Source of the DNA: Thermoplasmata archaeon
GTDB taxonomy: Archaea; Thermoplasmatota; Thermoplasmata; Thermoplasmatales; GCA-001856825
DNA: 64,000 nt
Assembly: GCA_021817415.1 (NCBI GenBank)
Contig: JAKAUZ010000030.1
Location: 69,224 to 133,223 of the forward strand
Direction of reading: 5' to 3'
Shown here one piece after another: positions 51,867 through 60,459 of the stretch; position 1 is the first letter of the stretch, and each line of letters starts with the position of its first letter. The notes under the pieces are model-generated. The model saw only the letters and a list, made by a program, of their open reading frames with translations, did no database searches and had not been told where the DNA came from. Both the position numbers and the translations under genes were made by a program.

Positions 51867-53294
51867 ATGAAAACGGTCAAGTATAAGTGGGTCGTGCTAT
51901 CCAATACAACCTTAGGGTCCCTGATGGCATCGCTAGACTCTAACATAGTACTCATTGCACTTCCCACCATTCCGCGGGATCTTCCACACGCCACCCTTTT
52001 CAGCCTCCTCTGGATAATAATAGGATACCAGCTTGTTACTGCGTCAGTTCTGATAAACTTTGGTCGACTAGCAGATATCTTTGGAAGGGTCAGACTTTAC
52101 AATCTTGGATTTGCAATATTCACAATTGGATCTGCCCTCTGCAGTTTGTCGCAGACCAGTGACGAGCTTATAGCTTTCCGTCTCGTTCAGGGAGTGGGAG
52201 CTGGTTTCCTATTTTCAAACAGTGCAGCAATCATAACTGATACCTTCCCCATCAACGAAAGAGGAATGGCATTGGGGATTAACCAGATATCAATTGTTGT
52301 TGGATCAGTGTTTGGACTGGTCATGGGTGGCTTTCTCACCTCATTTGCTGGATGGAGATCCATTTTCCTAGTAAATATACCAATCGGAATATTTGCAACT
52401 GTCTGGGCTCATTATAAGTTGAAGGAACTCGCAAATATACAGAAGAAAGAAGGATTGGACATCCTTGGAAACGTTACTTTCGCTGGAGGGGTTGCATTGC
52501 TGCTCACGGGGATAACTCTTAATATTCTTTCCACAATGTCCTTTGACTCTTTCCTGCTGATGACAGTCTCTGGTGTGGCACTGTTGATCGCATTTATATT
52601 TGTGGAGAGGAGAACACTTGAACCCATGTTTGATCTTTCAATATTCAAGATAAGGCTGTTCGCAGCTGGAAATGCCGCCATATTCATCAACTCCCTGGCC
52701 AGGGGAACCGTCTCGATTGTACTTGTGTTCTATCTACAGGGACCCTCCATGAATCTTTCCCCCTTGGTAGCAGGAATATTCCTGCTTCCCATTTCCATTT
52801 CAATGGCTGCCCTGGGGCCTGTTAGTGGATGGCTTTCTGACCGATATGGGGCGAGGGGTCTATCCACGCTGGGTCTCATTGTTTCTGCTATGGGATTCCT
52901 CCTTCTTGCAAGGATTGGCTTGGTCATAACATTCACCCATCTGATGGTTCCACTGATACTTATAGGGGCAGGCATGGGACTTTTTGCTTCCCCCAATAGA
53001 GCCTCCATTATGAATTCGGTGAAGGAATCGAGGAGGGGAGTCGCTTCTGGGACGAGCACCACTCTCGTGAACATAGAGTCAACCTTCAGTATGGCGCTTG
53101 CGTTTTCTGTGCTTGCGGTGGGAACTCCGCTTAAGGATCTGGAAGGCATTTTCCTTGGACAGAAAGTTGGAGGAAATGCAACCTGGATATACAGTTTCAT
53201 CAATTCAATCCATTCAGTTTATTACCTATCGGCTGTTTTAATCCTCATTGCTATAATTCCATCTGTTTTGCGTGGTAAGCCTTTAAGTCACTGA
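51867..53294 (+). CDS. MFS drug exporter, EmrB/QacA (DHA2) type
   Basis: 475 aa, 14 membrane segments. TM1 motif NTTLGSLMASLDSNIVLIALPTI, loop 2-3 LADIFGRVRLY (motif A), and TM5 motif C-like GSVFGLVMGGFLTSFAGWRSIFLVNIPIG, which marks antiporters. It exports drugs or toxic metabolites by proton antiport. A ribosome-binding GGAGGG touches the ATG, closer than usual. Convergent with the HAD gene. Confidence 0.85.
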   Translation: MKTVKYKWVVLSNTTLGSLMASLDSNIVLIALPTIPRDLPHATLFSLLWIIIGYQLVTASVLINFGRLADIFGRVRLYNLGFAIFTIGSALCSLSQTSDELIAFRLVQGVGAGFLFSNSAAIITDTFPINERGMALGINQISIVVGSVFGLVMGGFLTSFAGWRSIFLVNIPIGIFATVWAHYKLKELANIQKKEGLDILGNVTFAGGVALLLTGITLNILSTMSFDSFLLMTVSGVALLIAFIFVERRTLEPMFDLSIFKIRLFAAGNAAIFINSLARGTVSIVLVFYLQGPSMNLSPLVAGIFLLPISISMAALGPVSGWLSDRYGARGLSTLGLIVSAMGFLLLARIGLVITFTHLMVPLILIGAGMGLFASPNRASIMNSVKESRRGVASGTSTTLVNIESTFSMALAFSVLAVGTPLKDLEGIFLGQKVGGNATWIYSFINSIHSVYYLSAVLILIAIIPSVLRGKPLSH

Positions 53295-53331
53295 TTTCAA
53301 CAGAGGTGCAGGTTTTTTCAATTATTTAGGG

Positions 53332-54054
53332 CTAGAATAGGTATCTTTCAATCTCAGGAAGCGATTTCACGGTGAGATATGGATGTACTGCTGGATCTAG
53401 ATCCTCGTTCTTCGTGTTGACCCAGACGCCCTTGATTCCTATGGACTGCGGTGAAAGTACGTCCCATTCCAGATTATCACCAACCATCCATGACTCCTCG
53501 GGAGAAGAGTTGAGATACTTAAGTGCCCTTCTGTAGACCTCGGCCTCAGGTTTACCGATCTTTTGTTCCTCTTCAATGAGCACTGAATCGAAAAGATCTG
53601 ATAGCCCGAATCTTTCAATCTTTCCTCTCTGTGATTTTGAGCCTCCGTTGGTCACAAGCGCAAGTTTAACCCCTGCGTCCCGGATTTTCTCTATTGTTTC
53701 CTTCGCTCCCGGGAATAAGTAAAGCATCTCGTCTTTAATTGCTGAATATCTGTCAGCTATGCAATTGGCCAGTGATTCATTCTCAATACTGTAATCCTTG
53801 AGCACAAGGTCAACAATATTTCTTCTTGCTCTAGGGAGATCCCTCCTCCACTGCTTGTGTCTCTCCTTATCTCCCCAGAACCAGCTTGACCTCTTGAGAA
53901 TTGCCCTTTTGAACTCCTTCGCACCGACAACTTTTAGTTCATCAGAAAATTCATTTAACGTTTCTTCCCAGCACTTATCCGTGAGTATGTCAAATGCCAC
54001 TATTGTGTCGTCGAGGTCCAGCATGATAGCGGAAGGTGTTCCCAATTTGGTCAT
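53332..54054 (-). CDS. HAD-superfamily phosphatase
   Basis: 240 aa: DxD nucleophile in MLDLDDTIVAFD (11-22), motif II VTNGGSKSQRGKIERFG, Lys in KIGKPEAEVYRRAL, and motif IV VGDNLEWDV. A helical cap follows motif I. It hydrolyses a phosphate monoester, substrate unknown. A TATA-containing palindrome lies upstream. Confidence 0.85.
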   Translation of the reverse strand: MTKLGTPSAIMLDLDDTIVAFDILTDKCWEETLNEFSDELKVVGAKEFKRAILKRSSWFWGDKERHKQWRRDLPRARRNIVDLVLKDYSIENESLANCIADRYSAIKDEMLYLFPGAKETIEKIRDAGVKLALVTNGGSKSQRGKIERFGLSDLFDSVLIEEEQKIGKPEAEVYRRALKYLNSSPEESWMVGDNLEWDVLSPQSIGIKGVWVNTKNEDLDPAVHPYLTVKSLPEIERYLF

Positions 54055-54088
54055 CTGTGGGAACTGATTGTGTATTTGCTATTAATCT

Positions 54089-54109
54089 TGTTCCGGATAT
54101 ATCGGAACA
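54089..54109 (-). promoter_or_regulatory. Palindrome enclosing a TATA-like core upstream of the HAD gene
   Basis: TGTTCCG and CGGAACA (7-bp arms) surround a GATATAT core, about 35-55 bp before the HAD start. An operator over a TATA box would allow repression by blocking TBP binding. Whether this core is the functional TATA is uncertain, as it is further from the ATG than usual. Confidence 0.4.
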
Positions 54110-54225
54110 TTCGAAGAGTGGACACAGTGCTCTCCAGTTCTTGATCTCTCCCTGACCGGTCGGTTGCTTTCCCCAACGTTATAAATGTTGCCAGCCCAGA
54201 CATCTAAGGGGTGGTCCTTGCGGGT

Positions 54226-54247
54226 ATTCCATAAACAATGATGGAAT
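54226..54247 (-). terminator. Hairpin after tRNA-Ser
   Basis: ATTCCAT/ATGGAAT, a 7-bp stem with an 8-nt loop, starts 12 nt beyond the 3' end of tRNA-Ser. It could end or process the transcript. Confidence 0.4.
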
Positions 54248-54258
54248 GCTTATATTGA

Positions 54259-54339
54259 CGCGGGGAGGGGGATTCGAACCCCCGGTCCCATAGGGAAACG
54301 GCTTAGCAGGCCGTCGCCTTACCGCTCGGCTATCCCCGC
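54259..54339 (-). tRNA. tRNA-Ser (anticodon GCU)
   Basis: 81-nt type II tRNA: acceptor GCGGGGA/TCCCCGC with discriminator G, anticodon stem ACGGC/GCCGT with loop CTGCTAA (anticodon GCT), long variable arm TTCCCTATGGGA, T loop TTCGAAT. No intron and no encoded CCA. Its first base is the last base of the stop codon of the preceding small CDS. Confidence 0.96.
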
Positions 54340-54491
54340 TATATTTTGCCAAATCTGTCAGACATTTCAGTGGCTAACTGTTCCAGGATTTCTTCCAGTT
54401 CATCCCCCTCCAGTATCAATTCATCTCCATTGGGGTTTGTTATAACTACCCTGAAAGTCTCACCATCGTGATAAACGTCCACTTCTGCCAT
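54339..54491 (-). CDS. 50-aa acidic protein joined to tRNA-Ser
   Basis: Frame MAEVDVYHDGETFRVVITN... ending ATEMSDRFGKI, 50 residues (53 if the ATG at 54500 is used). Two beta strands, then an acidic helix (DELEEILEQLATEM). A minus-strand TATA GATATATC near 54516-54523 fits a leaderless start at 54491. The stop TAG ends on the first nucleotide of tRNA-Ser, so both must be on one transcript. Function unknown. Confidence 0.65.
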   Translation of the reverse strand: MAEVDVYHDGETFRVVITNPNGDELILEGDELEEILEQLATEMSDRFGKI

Positions 54492-54624
54492 CTTCTGCAT
54501 GTTTATCAAAAAGGTGATATATCCCTTTTATTAACTCTTTTGCTGTTTCATTTGCAGATCATCTATATGCAGTAGCTTCCCATAATACCAAACATTTATT
54601 TTCATGCATATTTGCTTGAACTTA

Positions 54625-55146
54625 ATGAGTAGCAGAATTCCACCAACAAGGATTCCAAGATACAGGGCACTGGGAACATTTCTTAAGACTCCGCTTGAGA
54701 ATGAAGATTTTTCCACTTTGATGTCTCTACTTAAGGAAAACAGGCAAGATGGAATAGTCATCCTTGAAATCGGGGACAGGGAGGTATGTGCTTTGAGAAT
54801 AGAGAATGGGAGAATATACCTAAATGAAATGGTTGACGAGACGGTTTCGGAGTTAGACGTGCTCAGGGAGTTTCCCGTCTACGACAAAATTGCATTGAAA
54901 TCGATGGTGGCAAAATACCTGGAAGCACTTACGGGAGACCTTATAGAGGATAACGGTTTCCTCAATTCAGTCAAGAATGAAAGGGATAAGATCACTGAGA
55001 ATGGTATTGAATTCATACTTGACGTATGGGGAAGATTCTGGAATGTCAGGACCAGATTTAATGGAGATTCAAAGGATGGAATTTATATTCTGAACGAGAG
55101 AGACGTATATAGCGAAAGTGACGATAACACTTTCATCAGCAAATAG
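54625..55146 (+). CDS. Hypothetical protein, Thermoplasmata-like
   Basis: 173 aa from ATG 54625 (MSSRIPPTRIP), preferred over ATG 54604 because a TATA-like AACATTTATTTT (about 54589-54600) is then 25-35 nt upstream. A soluble alpha/beta protein: IVILEIGDREVCALRIENGRIYL, then a helical region (IALKSMVAKYLEALTG) and a C-terminal WGRFWNVRTRF. The strand pair GDREVCALRIENGRIYL resembles the start of a PatA/DUF4388-like domain. Convergent with HMG-CoA reductase (2-nt gap). Confidence 0.5.
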   Translation: MSSRIPPTRIPRYRALGTFLKTPLENEDFSTLMSLLKENRQDGIVILEIGDREVCALRIENGRIYLNEMVDETVSELDVLREFPVYDKIALKSMVAKYLEALTGDLIEDNGFLNSVKNERDKITENGIEFILDVWGRFWNVRTRFNGDSKDGIYILNERDVYSESDDNTFISK

Positions 55147-55148
55147 TC

Positions 55149-56408
55149 CTACTTTTTCCTGATCTTCTCAAGCATTTCCTGGGCCACATCTATTCTTATT
55201 TTCTTTTCCCTCACCATCATTTCAGCCACTGAATCTATCTCATTCCCGGTCGCACCGGCAGAAACTGCCACGTTTCTGGCGTGGAGTTCCATATGTCCTT
55301 TCTGTATTCCTTCCATGGCAAGCGCCCTTATTGCTGCAAAATTCTGTGCCAGACCCACAGAAGCCAAGACATTTGCAAATTCCTTTGCTCCATTTATTCC
55401 AAGTATCTTTCTCATCAGTTTAGCCTTCGGGTGGGTTGCCGTTGCCCCACCAACAATGCCAACTGCCATAGGCATCTCAATCGAACCGACCAGGTTTCCA
55501 TCCGCGTTCCTCTCCCATCTTGTGAGTGATGTATATCTTTCCATTGCAGCGTACGCATGTGCTCCAGCTTCTATGGCTCTCCAGTCATTAGCAGTTGCTA
55601 CGAGCACAGAATCGATCCCGTTCATTATTCCCTTGTTGTGCGTCGTGGCCCTGTAAGGATCTATTGAGGCGAACCTGTATGCCTCGATAATACCATCTAC
55701 TGCATCATCCCCTCCAATTGTCTTTGCATCAAAAATTGCATGGGCTCTGGTGATCCTGTAAGTTGCGAGATTGCTCAGTATCCTGAGCCTCACCCTTCCT
55801 CCCGTAATGCTGGATATGTATGGCGCAAGAGCCTCTGCCATCGTATTGACCGCATTTGCTCCCATTGCATCCCTAACGTCGACCAGCAGGTGCACAACCA
55901 CCATTGGATTCAGTTCATCCAGCACCCTTACCTCAATATCCTTCGCCCCACCTCCCACCTTCACAAGTACCGGGTCCTGATCGTTTGCTAACGATAGCAG
56001 TTTCGATTTTTCACTTAGTATCTTGAACTTAGCTGAGAATGGATCGGTGACACCAGTGAGCTCAATCTGCCCTATCATGATTGGTTCTGATGAGATTGCG
56101 GTGAAACCACCTTTTACTCTTGCCATTTTCGCTGCGTTTGAGGCCGCTGCAACAACACTTGGCTCTTCAATTGCCATGGGTATCAGGTAATCCTTGCCAT
56201 TTATCATAAAATTGGTGGCTATTCCTATCGGTACCTCCATGACTCCAATGACGTTCTCTATCATGTGATCCGCCAGGTGTTCTCCCAGACTCCCCATATT
56301 ATCAAGAAGAGACAGGTCATTATCTTCCAGACTGGAAAATTTCTTGACAATTTCCCTCCTTTCTTTGACACTCAATTTATAAAAACCCTGAATATCAGAG
56401 CCTGTCAT
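55149..56408 (-). CDS. HMG-CoA reductase, class II
   Basis: 419-aa enzyme making mevalonate for isoprenoid lipids. Class II (bacterial 'degradative' type) features: ENVIGVMEVPIGIATNF, catalytic Glu in AIEEPSVVAAASNAAKMA (81/82), the Lys in THNKGIMNGIDSVLVATANDWRA together with the catalytic Asp, and the His in GHMELHARNVA near the C-terminus. Most archaea have class I; the class II form is known in Thermoplasmatales and Archaeoglobales, apparently from bacteria. Works in the same pathway as the decarboxylase at 286. Confidence 0.92.
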   Translation of the reverse strand: MTGSDIQGFYKLSVKERREIVKKFSSLEDNDLSLLDNMGSLGEHLADHMIENVIGVMEVPIGIATNFMINGKDYLIPMAIEEPSVVAAASNAAKMARVKGGFTAISSEPIMIGQIELTGVTDPFSAKFKILSEKSKLLSLANDQDPVLVKVGGGAKDIEVRVLDELNPMVVVHLLVDVRDAMGANAVNTMAEALAPYISSITGGRVRLRILSNLATYRITRAHAIFDAKTIGGDDAVDGIIEAYRFASIDPYRATTHNKGIMNGIDSVLVATANDWRAIEAGAHAYAAMERYTSLTRWERNADGNLVGSIEMPMAVGIVGGATATHPKAKLMRKILGINGAKEFANVLASVGLAQNFAAIRALAMEGIQKGHMELHARNVAVSAGATGNEIDSVAEMMVREKKIRIDVAQEMLEKIRKK

Positions 56409-56464
56409 ATCTCATGAATAATGATTTGAATAAAGATTTATCCGACCACTGAATTTCTAGACTA

Positions 56465-56950
56465 TTGATCAGCCCAATCCCATTGATAATACATAAAAAC
56501 GAAGACGATCCAAAGAAATGCACAGCACGGAAACTCAAAAGATTCGACCTGGCAGAATTCATTGGTTTCATCCCCAGGGGGGCTATAGTCTTATACCCGG
56601 ATTCAGAAACAAGGATATCTAAAAAGGATCTTTCCTACAGGTCGTTGCTTGCAATTGACGTCTCGTGGAACAATATAGACAACTACAACTTCTCCGAATA
56701 CCAAGTTCGTTCATTGCCCTATTTGCTGGCAGCTAACCCCGTTAATTATGGCAAACCTTACAAGCTTTCAACAGTTGAAGCGCTTTCCTCCTCCTACTAC
56801 ATTATGGGAATGAAAAATATTTCAGAAAGACTCCTTTCAAAATTTGGATGGGGAATTCAGTTTCTGAACCTGAACAGAGAACCGCTTGAGGAGTATTCTA
56901 AAGCCTCGAATTCTGATGAGATAAAAGAGATAGAGAAACAGTACTTCTAA
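56465..56950 (+). CDS. tsr3: rRNA aminocarboxypropyltransferase Tsr3
   Basis: 161 aa. Transfers the 3-amino-3-carboxypropyl group of SAM to a small-subunit rRNA pseudouridine. Seen: HKNEDDPKKCTARKLKRF (10-27), AIDVSWNN, the family signature LPYLLAANPVNYGKPYKLSTVEALSS, and a C-terminal KFGWGIQFLNLNREPL. TTG start at 56465: a TATA-like ATAAAGATTTATC is about 25-35 nt upstream and a stop lies just before it; TTG 56483 is an alternative. Its end overlaps the convergent PP-loop gene by four bases. Confidence 0.88.
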   Translation: MISPIPLIIHKNEDDPKKCTARKLKRFDLAEFIGFIPRGAIVLYPDSETRISKKDLSYRSLLAIDVSWNNIDNYNFSEYQVRSLPYLLAANPVNYGKPYKLSTVEALSSSYYIMGMKNISERLLSKFGWGIQFLNLNREPLEEYSKASNSDEIKEIEKQYF

Positions 56951-58359
56951 ACCCATTCCTCATTGATGAGTTCGGTGTTTCCTTGAGTGTATTCCCTGAT
57001 TATACGCATTATTTTGTCACGAAATTCTTCCGGTATGTTGGCTCTGTCACAGCACTGTCCAGACTGATGAATTTTTTCCACGTGGGAGTGTTCCTTTCCC
57101 TCCTTCCCATTTGTTAGAACAAATATGGAATGTTCCATTTCATCCGTATCCAGCCTGAACTTTCTATCCTTGAATGATCTTCTGAAATCTTTAACGTCAT
57201 CTTTCCTGTAGGAAATGATTGTTGGATCAATGCCATTTGCTGTCAGGAATAACAGTACACCATTGCACTTGGAACACTTTCCACAGGGAATCATGTCTCC
57301 ATTTTCAGAATGGCAACTGTGACATGACCTTTGAAGTCTTGCTATTTCAGGGTATCTCCTGAAGAGTATCCTTTCCTCCACGTATCCCGAGATTCCCCGT
57401 ACCCCCGAGAAAAATGACGTACCAAATCCCTTCTCCCTGAAATAGGATGTCATCCTGTCATCGAATGCCTGCGTCTGGTCATAGACACCATAAAAGTGGT
57501 TCATTCCAAACTCCTCTTTCATGTTCCTGGGATCATCGAATTCATCCCCCTTCATTACGTATGATATACCATGATGCCTGATGTACGGGAGCGACGAAAG
57601 TATGTATATTGGGAAGATGAATAGTTGGATTGGATAAGTATCAGACCACATTTTCAATGCCTTTCTGTCCAGTGCATCGACCCTGCTGTTCATCTCTCTG
57701 TAGAACCTGTCTACGGTTGTCCAGACTCTTAGCGTATTTATGTCCCTCTTTGACATATAGTCATAAGCCACCTTGGCTGTTTTCCAGTGACCCCCTGATT
57801 CATTTATGTATATCGGGAAAACATTTGCCCCTACCTCCTTCATCATGCCGTAGGAGAGGAGGCTCTCCTTCCCTCCGCTTGAAAGAATGCCCACTGATCC
57901 ATTCGTAGGAAATGGCACCGGCTCTGCTGGTCCTTCCCTAATATCCAGTAGCGGTATATAATCTGCTTCACTTTTATCAGGAACGGATGGTATGATTTCA
58001 GGCCTGAAGAATTCCCTCCTCTTTAGAATCTTGTTGATGTAGACTTCCCTGCTATTTATCTTCATCATTTCCCTGAAGAAAGAGATGTCCACATTCGAAA
58101 GAGGGAAGTCGGTAGACAGTTCATCAGTGAAAAGCGAGTAATTCACCAGTGGGGCTACTGAAATTATCCTCGCGTCCTGCTTAGTGATTGTTGAATCGTC
58201 CGAGTAGTTGAACTTGATAAGAAGGTCAACTCCATCCACACTGAATCTGGTGATTATCTTGTGATCTAGAACCTGTGGTTCCCGAACTTTTATCCTGTCA
58301 ATGGACGCGAATTTTCTGGCTGCCTTCAATCCTATCGACCACTTCTGCAAGTTTGCCAA
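56947..58359 (-). CDS. PP-loop protein with Cys cluster, MurL-like
   Basis: 470 aa: an N-terminal region of about 150 residues, an ATP-pyrophosphatase PP-loop SGGKES (161-166) in VGILSSGGKESLLSYGMMKE, then NESGGHWKTAKVAYDY (187-202), and a zinc- or cluster-type Cys group (Cys346, 349, 359, 362, 365). From memory, the best likeness is MurL, the epimerase that adenylates a terminal L-Glu and inverts it; QueC-like enzymes are the alternative. Odd for a lineage without peptidoglycan. Start uncertain: TTG 58359 overlaps the DUF1611 gene by 62 bp; TTG 58329 is also possible. Third gene of the operon. Confidence 0.6.
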   Translation of the reverse strand: MANLQKWSIGLKAARKFASIDRIKVREPQVLDHKIITRFSVDGVDLLIKFNYSDDSTITKQDARIISVAPLVNYSLFTDELSTDFPLSNVDISFFREMMKINSREVYINKILKRREFFRPEIIPSVPDKSEADYIPLLDIREGPAEPVPFPTNGSVGILSSGGKESLLSYGMMKEVGANVFPIYINESGGHWKTAKVAYDYMSKRDINTLRVWTTVDRFYREMNSRVDALDRKALKMWSDTYPIQLFIFPIYILSSLPYIRHHGISYVMKGDEFDDPRNMKEEFGMNHFYGVYDQTQAFDDRMTSYFREKGFGTSFFSGVRGISGYVEERILFRRYPEIARLQRSCHSCHSENGDMIPCGKCSKCNGVLLFLTANGIDPTIISYRKDDVKDFRRSFKDRKFRLDTDEMEHSIFVLTNGKEGKEHSHVEKIHQSGQCCDRANIPEEFRDKIMRIIREYTQGNTELINEEWV

Positions 58360-59353
58360 TTTCTTTTAGTGGATCTATTACTGGGATCCCATATCTCGAT
58401 TCATAATCTTTCTTGATGTGATCAATTTCAGTGGCGTTGAGGTTCTCGGTGTTGAGAGTCAAGGCAATCACTCTTTTTCCGGAGAGCAATTCCAGGATAC
58501 TGATAACCTTCCCAACGTCCGGCATTGGATATTTCTCAAAACCATCAAGGAATTTCCTACCCGGTGCATCCTGTAGAATAATTGCATCTGGCCTCCCAGC
58601 AGCTATGATCTCAAAGCTTCCAGGATAGGCAGGATGAACGACAGATCCCTGACCTTCCAGCAAAATAAATTCCGGCTTCTGATCATTCCAAGCTCTTAAA
58701 ACCTCATGTTCGATTGCTCCTGCGACGAAATCATTTATGGTGGCGTCCAGAACAGTTCCGTATTCAAACCCCTGCATCCATGAGGTCTGCCCCGTCCCTA
58801 TCATGATGGCCCTTCTTCCCCTCTTTTCCAGTTCTCTCCATAGCATTATTGACGTCGTTCTCTTCCCTATGGCGCTATCAGTCCCCAAGATGGCTATCTT
58901 GAAGGACTTGACATTCTCTATCTCTCCAGTAAAGGGAAATTTCCTGTCCCTGTATATTTTTCTAATGTCTATGATTTCCGCTCCACGATTGGAGGCTATC
59001 TTCGATAATTCCAGGTCTTCCGATATGAATTCGTGTAGGCCGTTCACTATTCCAAGGCCACTGTTGATTGCCTCCTTCACGAACTCCCTGTATTCTTTTG
59101 GCAGGAAGCCCCCATCTGTAGCAGCACCTATCACAAGGTATTTGGGCTCGTAAACCAGTGCCTCCTTCAGAGTAGAAACTATCGGTATCCCCTTTTTCTT
59201 TCCCTCCAGGTATTCTCCAGCATCTCTTCCTGCAAGCTGAGAATCGATCACCGCCACAACATCATATCTGCTGGAATATCTCACCAGACCGTGTGCTGTT
59301 TTACCATACGTACTGGAGAACACCCCCTCTGCAAGCACAACTGCTTTGTCCAT
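58298..59353 (-). CDS. DUF1611 (DgcN-like) P-loop protein
   Basis: 351 aa: an N-terminal Rossmann-like domain (VVAVIDSQLAGRDAG; YLVIGAATDGGFLP) and a C-terminal P-loop domain with GTDSAIGKRTTS (157-168) and LLEGQGSVVHPAYPG. This is the DUF1611 family, in which bacterial DgcN acts in D-glutamate metabolism through N-acetylation (recalled, not searched). Its ATG is 3 nt after the PLP gene stop, with GGAAGG upstream. Central gene of the three-gene operon. Confidence 0.75.
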   Translation of the reverse strand: MDKAVVLAEGVFSSTYGKTAHGLVRYSSRYDVVAVIDSQLAGRDAGEYLEGKKKGIPIVSTLKEALVYEPKYLVIGAATDGGFLPKEYREFVKEAINSGLGIVNGLHEFISEDLELSKIASNRGAEIIDIRKIYRDRKFPFTGEIENVKSFKIAILGTDSAIGKRTTSIMLWRELEKRGRRAIMIGTGQTSWMQGFEYGTVLDATINDFVAGAIEHEVLRAWNDQKPEFILLEGQGSVVHPAYPGSFEIIAAGRPDAIILQDAPGRKFLDGFEKYPMPDVGKVISILELLSGKRVIALTLNTENLNATEIDHIKKDYESRYGIPVIDPLKEIGKLAEVVDRIEGSQKIRVH

Positions 59354-59356
59354 CCT

Positions 59357-60301
59357 TCAGTTCCTTCCAGTGATTACCGCAACGTACAGATTCTCTCCTG
59401 GGTACTTTGGGGCATTCCTGATTGCTTCTAGAGGAGCTGTGCTTGCAGGCAAGGCATTTATTCCCATCTCCTTCTTCAACATCCGCTTGTAAAACAGCAT
59501 CCTGCTATCCGAAATGTATTCTGCGTACCCATTTGTATCCTTGATCGCTTTCAGGGCCACGTCTCCATCGTATGCGTGCAAGGCTATAAGTGGCTCATTT
59601 ACTAATGACTCCCTGAGGTTCTCAGGTTTAAGGTCCCTCAACACGCCCCCATCCTTGAATGCTTTTACCACAGGATTTCCACCGGTCGTGCTTGCGCCCA
59701 GGATTCTCGGAATCCTGTCTGTCAATCCCGCCTTTCTCAAATTCACAAAACCAATGTACATTCCTGCGAGAGTAGTCCCATTTCCTACGGGAATGGCGAC
59801 GGCATCTGGCGCTCTACCAAACTGCTGGTAGAGTTCATAGGATATCCTTGAATAAGCGTCATAACTCAGGTTCGTGGTACTGTTACCCGGGTTACCATCA
59901 TACCAGTTATTGTCCATTGCTATCTCCCTGCTCATTTCAACCGCATCTTCGTAAGCCCCTGGAACTTCATTGACTACCGCTCCATTGTGTTTCATCGTCG
60001 CTATCTTGGGGGAATGATATCTTTCAGGAACATACACTTCCGCCTTGAGCCCAAAAAGTCCCGAATAATATGACATTGCTACTCCATAATTCCCGCAGGT
60101 GCCTATAGATATGGCATCATAACCTTGTTCTATCGCATATTTTACATGCCTCAGGGCAGCTCGATCCTTATGGGTCCCTGATGGATTCACGCCTTCAAAT
60201 TTCAAAAAAATTTTCTTGAAGGAGAAAAGCCGCTCTAAGTGTTTGGCACGGAAAACAGGTGTGCCGCCTGGGTCAGAATCTTCACTTTCTTCTTCTATCA
60301 A
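59357..60301 (-). CDS. Threonine synthase-like PLP enzyme
   Basis: 314-aa fold-type II PLP enzyme. PLP Lys45 in NPSGTHKDRAALRH, Asn of the substrate/PLP loop in TCGNYGVAMSYYSG, phosphate-binding VGNGTTLAGMYIG, and a terminal VAVITGRN. Shorter than a normal threonine synthase (usually 350 aa or more) and without its N-terminal zinc ribbon, so it may act on a related O-phospho or beta-substituted amino acid. TTG start with AGGAGGA 11-17 nt upstream. First gene of the operon with DUF1611 and the PP-loop protein. Confidence 0.78.
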   Translation of the reverse strand: MIEEESEDSDPGGTPVFRAKHLERLFSFKKIFLKFEGVNPSGTHKDRAALRHVKYAIEQGYDAISIGTCGNYGVAMSYYSGLFGLKAEVYVPERYHSPKIATMKHNGAVVNEVPGAYEDAVEMSREIAMDNNWYDGNPGNSTTNLSYDAYSRISYELYQQFGRAPDAVAIPVGNGTTLAGMYIGFVNLRKAGLTDRIPRILGASTTGGNPVVKAFKDGGVLRDLKPENLRESLVNEPLIALHAYDGDVALKAIKDTNGYAEYISDSRMLFYKRMLKKEMGINALPASTAPLEAIRNAPKYPGENLYVAVITGRN

Positions 60302-60459
60302 CTTTACCTAATCCTCCTAAGAGGTTAATTGTGGAAGTTAATCATCGTATAAAAGCGTTTTGAACATAGTGCATTGAAAACTGCGGAAATTCCAGTGGAA
60401 ATCACTTTTCATTTTCCCTTGTGGAAAAAAATTATAGTCCATAATAAAATGATGAGTCA

